Of a stretch of 64,000 nucleotides of DNA, positions 59,101 through 64,000 are shown one piece after another (position 1 is the stretch's first letter; each line of letters opens with the position of its first letter). Source of the DNA: Micrasema longulum (Eukaryota; Arthropoda; Insecta; Trichoptera; Brachycentridae); assembly GCA_022494885.1 (NCBI GenBank), contig JAGVSM010001293.1, positions 39,892 through 103,891 on the forward strand. Reading direction: 5' to 3'. The notes beneath the pieces were generated by a model. The model searched no databases. It had not been told where the DNA came from and saw only the letters and a program-made list of their open reading frames with translations. Both the position numbers and the translations under genes were made by a program.

Positions 59101-59136
<36 letters not shown>
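59101..59136. repeat. (TA)n microsatellite
   Basis: About 18 uninterrupted TA units. Confidence 0.95.
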
Positions 59137-59137
<1 letters not shown>

Positions 59138-59271
59138 TGGTAATCTATTTTCCCTGATTTGTAAAAATAATCGTATAATAAAATAAAATACAACTTTAAA
59201 AAAATCAGAGAATCAAGTATTGTATTCTATGTAGAGACTCATGTGACATCATCACAAGGCTTAGTAATAAT

Positions 59272-59810
59272 AATAATTGGCTGATTCATATAGCGCTATT
59301 TAGGTGAAAAATCACCTCAGGTGCGCTTTACAATTGTATACTTAAATTTAAATTCTAACTAAGCTAAAGTGACATATTAAATTTTCTGACTTAAAATTGA
59401 GGGTATGATAATCTAAAGAAGTGAGATTTTAGTTGGGATCTGAACTGACTTAGACTGTCGATGATTCGTAAGTTTGAAGGCAATTGGTTCCAGGCAGAGG
59501 GGCAACGACAAAAGCACGATCTCCTTACCTAGTGTTTGGGGAGCGACGGATTTCGACAAGTTTACCTCATCCTGAATCAAATGCTGACCCAAGAGTGGAT
59601 TTTCTTTGACATGTATTTTCCCTAATACAAATGTTCGATAGGTATCTCGGAGCCATTTCATGAAGGGATTTGAATACTGTCCAGCAAAGCTTGTATTTTA
59701 TTCTCTCTGGGCTTTTTAACCTGTGAAAATCTCAAAGATGTGAGATGTGAGAATATTGTTTTACTCCCGTAATAAGCCTTATTGCTGCATTGAAAATAGA
59801 TTGAAGTTTA
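59272..59810 (-). mobile_element. L2-C LINE 3' end, copy 2
   Basis: Same region as 57590-58110 with more lesions: a minus frame MKWLRDTYRTFVLGKIHVKE and shifted frames for the DRAFAAA-like block. 3' end TAATAATAATTGGCTGATTC and ATAGCGCTATTTAGGTG. Both copies end their homology at almost the same internal point (ATTGAAAATAGATTGAAG). Confidence 0.8.
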
Positions 59811-59896
59811 TTTATTTGGTAATTTGGGAGATTTGGATTAATAAAGGTTATATATAGTGCCCTAAGCAACACAGATTAGTAAAATGGGCGTCACCT

Positions 59897-60040
59897 AGTA
59901 TCTAAATTTGTTGCAACAGAGTGGGTAAACAAAACTAAAAGGTTTTCACTCTCTGTCGCAATAAATTTGATCTAAGTAACTCCCTAAAGAGGAAATCCAG
60001 TCAGTCTGCAGGATTTAGACATACTCAAAACGTTGTTGTA
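59897..60040. mobile_element. FB subfamily 2, short two-ended copy
   Basis: AAATTTGTTGCAACAGAGTG, then CACTCTCTGTCGCAATAAAT (inverted), AACTCCCTAAAGAGGAAATC, CAGTCAGTCTGCAGG and ACATACTCAAAACGTTGTTG. The interior is almost entirely deleted. Confidence 0.7.
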
Positions 60041-60099
60041 ACCTAGTATTATTATTTTTTTGCAGAGCGACCACATTGATTGTCAAAATTATTCTTGAT

Positions 60100-60430
60100 C
60101 TAAGTGTTGAAAAATAATCAGCCTGTCGATCGATTCGTCAGTTATTTTATTAATCAATTCGCTTGCCGACTATATCATCGCCCGGGGTCATTGAACCGGC
60201 AAATTAATTTAATATTGTGACCGTGGACCGCTTCATAATAATTGGCCCACTCCGTTCAGGCGGTCGCTAATGGCCCGATATATTTTTTTTTTGATAATTT
60301 TATTTGATCGAACTCTTTGTTTTTATTCCAAAACCGCATCAAACAGTTTGGATAATTGAAATAACTTTAATTGGCGGTCGATTTCGTTCACTTGATCCGA
60401 TTTCCAAACAATTATCAATTTATTCAAACG
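60100..60430. other. Long non-repetitive block, candidate regulatory DNA
   Basis: TCGATCGATTCGTCAGTTAT, TTATTAATCAATTCGCTTGC, CCGGCAAATTAATTTAATAT, TCATAATAATTGGCCCACTC and CGTTCACTTGATCCGATTTC. No ORF; dense homeodomain-type words; unique in the window. Confidence 0.35.
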
Positions 60431-60522
60431 CATCTGTGATGAAAACATTGAGATATAATATATAGAGATAACACTCCATACAAATCCGAGCTAAAAAGTC
60501 GCCGCTAAAGGAAAGGGAATTA

Positions 60523-60765
60523 AGCTAGGGTTTCCTAGGACAGCGGTGCCCGTATTTTAACGGCCGTAGTGAACGGTAATGCAGTAGACAGCCGTCGTAA
60601 CGTCGACTAGAGAGTGGTTTCCTAGGAAAACGGTGTTAAATGGTGTTGATAACACCGTTTTCCTAGAAAACCACACTCAAGTCACCGTTACGACGGCTGT
60701 CCACTGCATCACCGTTCACTACGGCCGTTAAAATACGGGCACCGCTGTCCTAGGAAACCCTAGCT
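60523..60765. mobile_element. Palindromic MITE, copy 3 (243 bp)
   Basis: Same length as copy 1, TTA on both sides (60520-60522, 60766-60768). Starts AGCTAGGGTTTCCTAGGACA; the central spacer is GGTGTTAAATGGTGTTGATA. The arms differ by a handful of substitutions. Confidence 0.9.
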
Positions 60766-60768
60766 TTA

Positions 60769-61071
60769 CCAACAGGGGACGCAAGTGTCATCCCATCAAA
60801 TCACATCGACTTTGGCAAGCAAAACACGTAGTACAGTAAAAAGCATGAGCTGTTTATATCGGTCTGCTCTGAGTTTTATTCAGCATTTTGCTTCCTTTGC
60901 AACATTTGTTCACCGTTTTACTACATTTACCCAAAAATTCACTTGTAGACGAAAGGGTGACTGGCAAAATCATTAAGGCCTTAGTCTGGTTCTGGTATCA
61001 TATTAATAAAACGTTTTTTTAACATTAAAATAGCTATTTTAAACAAATACTTATTAAGATAAAAACATTAG
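60769..61071. other. No gene recognised
   Basis: Unique DNA; the 63-residue frame at 60785-60976 has no motif. Confidence 0.3.
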
Positions 61072-61325
61072 TTACCGGTGAAAGGTTATACCATTGTTTT
61101 TCCCATATAGTCCATAACGATTTGTGCAGTGTTTTAGCGTACATAAAGGCGTTTTAGTAATTGCGAGGAGACTTAAGCGGGAAATATCACATACTACGAA
61201 TACCGATAAAAATGTATGAAATGGATTTTCAAAATCAATATGGATATTGTGTAGAAATGTTTTCATACATGGAAAAAAGAAATTTAATAAAAATACGTTG
61301 CTAGAAAAATTCGACGTGTTTGGCC
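61072..61325. repeat. Dispersed repeat, block order B-A
   Basis: Block B (GTGAAAGGTTATACCATTG...GTAATTGCGAGGAGA), then GAAATATCACATACTACGAA and a spacer, then block A (GATATTGTGTAGAAATG...GTGTTTGGCC). The order is the reverse of 27456-27665, on the same strand. Confidence 0.7.
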
Positions 61326-61439
61326 TTAGTATTAGCAATAAATTATAAACCACAATTAAAAGCAATAAATAAATTTTTACAATTCACTTTCTAATGACCT
61401 AAAAAATATACAAAACATATACGTACTTAAAAAACACCT

Positions 61440-61770
61440 AAATAAAACAGTTCTTACAGCCCGTGTGATATGTGATGTTATTTTTTTGATATTTTATTTA
61501 AACTATCGTGTTATTATATATAATATCCCCTCATACCAGCACTTTTGCTGATTGGGAATTTTTCGTACAAATAAAATATGTAATGTAATGTAAGATGTAA
61601 AGTTTAAAACCTTGTATTTTGTCATAAATAAATAAATCTAAATCTAGTTGTTGTGATGGCAAGATTTGTGACAATGTTCTAAACAAATTTGAATGGGCAG
61701 GAACATAAAAAAGGAATCGTGACGTTTTAGGGGCGTGGCCAATGGAATGACCGTTTTTGCGGGACTTCAA
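61440..61770 (-). mobile_element. Jockey-like LINE 3' end
   Basis: The minus frame reads SRFLFYVPAHSNLFRTLSQI, then LDLDLFIYDKIQGFKLYI. F-x-x-P-x-x-x-x-N followed by L-D-L-D-L-F is the jockey-type ORF2 ending. The 3'UTR extends left to about 61440. Confidence 0.65.
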
Positions 61771-61835
61771 AATTACAAATTTAAGTATATTTACATGACA
61801 CTAATAATTAGCAAATATGTTTTTTTTTAAATGGA

Positions 61836-62437
61836 CAGTATTTAACATATTACAACAAAGATGAATAACATTTAAGAGAAGGTAATATAGAAGTCTAGGC
61901 ATCTACAGGGCTTATAACCTGTCAATGGCTGGTATAAGAGGCCACTTTACACACTGTGTAACATTCACCATTCTGCCCATATCGGGTTGTGGTCCTGTGG
62001 CTAGTGTCTCGGACTCACGGACCAAAGGTCCGTGGTTCGAATCCTACTCTACCCCAACTTGATTCCTATTTTCTAATAGGGAGTTATTTAAAACTCGTTG
62101 AAAATGGCTCTCAAAATGAAATATTTAGGTAAATCATAAGAACGCAAATATTTTTTTAAATTTTTTTTTTAAATATATATATTTGAACATCTACATTCCT
62201 TCAATTCTTTCATCTGTTGATGTTTGTGATATTAAAGAGCTGAAACCTTTATATATGCGAGTGAGATTCATCTAATTAAATTATTTCACCTACATACTAG
62301 GCAACGCCTGAATTTTGGATGAATGGACCAGGTGGTTCTTCATCTCTGTTGTAATATGTTAATGTTAACAGCTCTCCAGAGAGTTGAATCCAGTCCTTGT
62401 CTACAAAAATTTGGACAAACTCAAAATATTGCTGATA
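61836..62437. mobile_element. FB foldback element, interrupted by SINE B
   Basis: Arm AACATATTACAACAAAGATG...ATTCACCATTCTGCCCATAT is split at 61984 by SINE B and resumes near 62177 with ATTTGAACATCTACATTCC. The centre (TACTAGGCAACGCCTGAATT) runs to the right terminus TTTGGACAAACTCAAAATAT, TGCTGAT at 62437. Right arm mostly deleted. Confidence 0.8.
61985..62175 (+). mobile_element. SINE B inside FB
   Basis: Head GGGTTGTGGTCCTGTGGCTA, then CTCGGACTCACGGACC and B box GTTCGAATCC; body CCCCAACTTGATTCC...GAGTTATTT...AAGAACGCAAATATTT and a T/A-rich end. The FB empty site reads CCTATATTTGAAC, giving an ATAT-type duplication. Confidence 0.85.
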
Positions 62438-62539
62438 TTTTTTAAAATTAAATTTTGTATTTTTTTGACCGGTAAAATATTTGTTTTTATAAGCCCCACC
62501 CCATCCGATTATTCGGTCCTGTAATATGATCCATGCATT

Positions 62540-62645
62540 ATATTATGTAAGGCGTAAGCATTATCGATAGAATTAAAAAAGGGTTTATACCGCGTTCTGT
62601 CCTCTGCCTACCCCTGCGGAGAAGCGGCGTGACGGTCTGTTTGTT
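62540..62645 (+). mobile_element. RTE-like LINE scrap with internal deletion
   Basis: ATTATCGATAGAATTAAAAA (coding IDRIKK) jumps directly to CGTTCTGTCCTCTGCCTACC, then CCTGCGGAGAAGC. About 220 bp present in the 29.7 kb copy are missing. Confidence 0.65.
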
Positions 62646-62649
62646 TGAT

Positions 62650-62930
62650 ATTTTTCCCGATCGTCTTGACACGGCGGCGTCGTATTCAAACAGCCACAAT
62701 CACTGTCAGTTTAGCGTAAATAACTCGCCCCGGCTCTGCTATTTACACCCTTAACCCTTTGTGTGTCACGATAGCGCAATAACAACACGGGAGGAGCGCC
62801 ATTGTTTTCCCGTCCGCTAACGAACCAACTTCGGCCGGGATCCGAAGGGTACTCCCGTAGCGAGCTTTTGCTTCCCGCTACGATGATGTTTTTTCTCAGC
62901 GGCGCTCAAAATATAATTACAACCACCCGT
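62650..62930. other. GC-richer non-repetitive block
   Basis: CGTCTTGACACGGCGGCGTC, TCGCCCCGGCTCTGCTATTT, CGGGAGGAGCGCCATTGTTT and AACTTCGGCCGGGATCC. The 72-residue frame across it has no motif. Candidate regulatory DNA. Confidence 0.25.
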
Positions 62931-63210
62931 TATTACTTTTCGGTCCATTATGCACAGAAGGGAGGACTGTTTCAACTTTTAACAAAATCTAAAATTACTC
63001 CGACCTCCAGTGATTATTAAAATCAAAGAGCTGAAGGGCGGGGCGGGTTCACCAAAAAAATAAGTTGAAAAAAGTAAATAAATAATTGATTTTTATGATT
63101 TGTATGCTTTTTCAAACTTTTCAAGCTTGTATTATGCATACGTAATTTTAATACGATTTTCATATTCCTTTAGTTAGTATTGGGTATATATACTTGGTTT
63201 TTAAATTTAT
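62931..63210. other. No gene recognised
   Basis: AT-rich unique DNA. Confidence 0.3.
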
Positions 63211-63480
63211 TTCAACAGAGAGGGAAAACATTATTGAGAAGGGAATATGGACGTATAGGCATTTACAGGGCTTATGACCTGTCATTGGCTGGTTTAAGTG
63301 GCCACTTTACACAATGAAGAAATATGGATGTTCAAACATAGACAAAATGGTGAATGTTACACAGTGTGTAAAGTAGCCACTTAAACCAGCCAATAACAGG
63401 TCATAAGCCTTGTAAATGCCTAGACTTCCATATTCCCTTATTTTAGATATTCTCCATCCCTGTTGTAATTTGTTGAAGTT
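63211..63480. mobile_element. FB foldback element, short two-arm copy
   Basis: AAATTTATTTCAACAGAGAG, then GGAAAACATTATTGAGAAGG, CAGGGCTTATGACCTGTCAT and AGTGGCCACTTTACACA. It then switches to the right arm (GGTGAATGTTACACAGTG, CAGCCAATAACAGGTC, CCATCCCTGTTGTAATTTGT). The central part is deleted. Confidence 0.75.
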
Positions 63481-63509
63481 ATGATTATTTGATGATTTGC
63501 TTTTACTCT

Positions 63510-63690
63510 AATATTAAAGTTTCTGTTAGTTTTTCCAATGTAGATTGAATCGCAATCATTACAATTTAATTGGCATATCCCAGATTTATTATATTTATTG
63601 GACTTTGTCTGTGTGATTTTTTAACAATGTTCCTATATTATTTGTCGTGTAGAAAGCCGGTTTAGTGTTTGATGGTAGGGAATCAGATAA
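63510..63690 (-). pseudogene. Penelope-like element GIY-YIG endonuclease fragment
   Basis: The minus strand reads FYTTNNIGTLLKNHTDKVQ, and after a frameshift KSGICQLNCNDCDSIYIGKT with NRNF. In Penelope-like elements the C-terminal GIY-YIG domain begins G-I/V-Y-K-L-x-C and continues C-D-K-x-Y-I-G-x-T-x-R. Here GICQLNC...YIGKT fits, with the first Tyr replaced by Cys. About 55 residues; the rest is missing. Confidence 0.7.
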
Positions 63691-63694
63691 TTAT

Positions 63695-63760
63695 TTTGAA
63701 AAAATGTCAACCGGTCGGTGGAAAAATAATAATAATAAAAAAATGGTGGTTAAAAACTAA
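63695..63760 (+). mobile_element. Penelope-like tail, inverted to the GIY-YIG piece
   Basis: GTCAACCGGTCGGTGGAAAA, then ATAATAATAATAAAAAAATG and GTGGTTAAAAAC resemble the 3' half of the 2.3 kb hammerhead and its tail. It lies in the opposite orientation to the adjoining coding fragment. Confidence 0.5.
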
Positions 63761-64000
63761 TAACTAACTAACTAACTAACCATCACGCCATTTCCCCGGA
63801 GGGGTAGGCAGAGAGGATAGAACGCCACACCACTCTGTCCTGGCACACTTCCTTTGCTTCCTTCACATTCATACATCTTCTCATGCACGCACGTCGATTA
63901 TTCTGACTTTTCACATGACCACTTTCAAGAATTTGTTGTACTTGATCATGCCATGTCTTTCTCGGCCTTCCTCGGCTTCTACAACCAGACACATTCGCAT
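63761..64000 (-). mobile_element. RTE-like LINE 3' end with (GTTA)n tail, runs off window
   Basis: The minus frame reads MSGCRSRGRPRKTWHDQVQQ, then ILESGHVKSQNNRRACMRRC, MNVKEAKEVCQDRVVWRSIL and SAYPSGEMA, then a stop. The tail is GTTA repeats (CTAA on the plus strand, 63761-63782). No lesion in 69 codons. It continues beyond position 64000. Confidence 0.85.

Noticed and set aside
1..64000. CRISPR arrays, operons, prokaryotic genes, phage
   Set aside because: No regularly spaced repeats with unique spacers and no bacterial-type gene organisation; all repeats are eukaryotic TEs or microsatellites.
1..64000. LTR retrotransposon or endogenous virus remnants
   Set aside because: No gag/pol motifs, primer binding site or LTR pair recognised; all RT remnants fit non-LTR or Penelope-type elements.

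Overview
The window looks like AT-rich, non-coding DNA (intergenic or a very large intron) from an invertebrate nuclear genome, most probably an arthropod. The reasons are: no long host ORFs, no rRNA or canonical tRNA genes, many microsatellites, and a dense, nested load of retroelement and DNA-transposon remnants. I recognise no intact host gene. Almost every short ORF is either a broken piece of a transposable element (TE) or a chance frame.

The TE content falls into families that recur through the window. (1) L2/CR1-like LINEs, in three groups. L2-A ends in a GTAAAGCGCC...GGCGCTATATAA tail with ATT repeats. L2-B has a long 3'UTR that repeats a motif around CTTGCAGCTACAGAGCGC. L2-C occurs at 57.6 and 59.3 kb. 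(2) An RTE-like LINE with at least eleven 5'-truncated copies, ending almost at its stop codon in simple repeats such as (TAG)n or (GTTA)n; the longest copy (29684-30502) keeps the YADD reverse-transcriptase motif. (3) Several jockey-like or otherwise unassigned LINE C-terminal fragments. (4) Penelope-like elements (PLEs): an RT piece with YVDD at 33.3-33.7 kb, a GIY-YIG piece at 63.5-63.7 kb, and hammerhead-ribozyme-like terminal segments at 2.3, 12.0, 13.2 and 58.2 kb. (5) Three tRNA-derived SINE families (A, B, C). (6) DNA elements: two MITE families with TAA/TTA target duplications (three copies of a 233-243 bp near-perfect palindrome; two copies of a 129 bp element), a TA-flanked foldback element at 388-749, a mariner transposase scrap at 22.9-23.1 kb, a 416 bp TIR element at 49.8 kb, and an abundant long foldback family (FB) with at least twelve copies.

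Several nested insertions can be read directly because an uninterrupted copy lies in the same window: L2-B inside L2-A (37.7-38.5 kb), L2-B inside SINE C (52.1-52.4 kb), SINE A inside a LINE 3'UTR (46.2 kb), SINE B inside FB (62.0 kb), a 129 bp MITE inside L2-B (16.4 kb), and a short tailed retroelement inside FB (53.4 kb). These give a relative chronology and exact element boundaries.

Between TE clusters lie non-repetitive, visibly GC-richer blocks without ORFs (10.4, 21.1, 24.5, 30.5, 36.1, 38.8, 43.0, 44.6, 50.3, 53.7, 57.0, 60.1 and 62.7 kb). Many contain TAATTA/AATTAA-type words. They are the best candidates for host cis-regulatory DNA, but this is inference only. All calls come from reading the sequence; no database search was possible.
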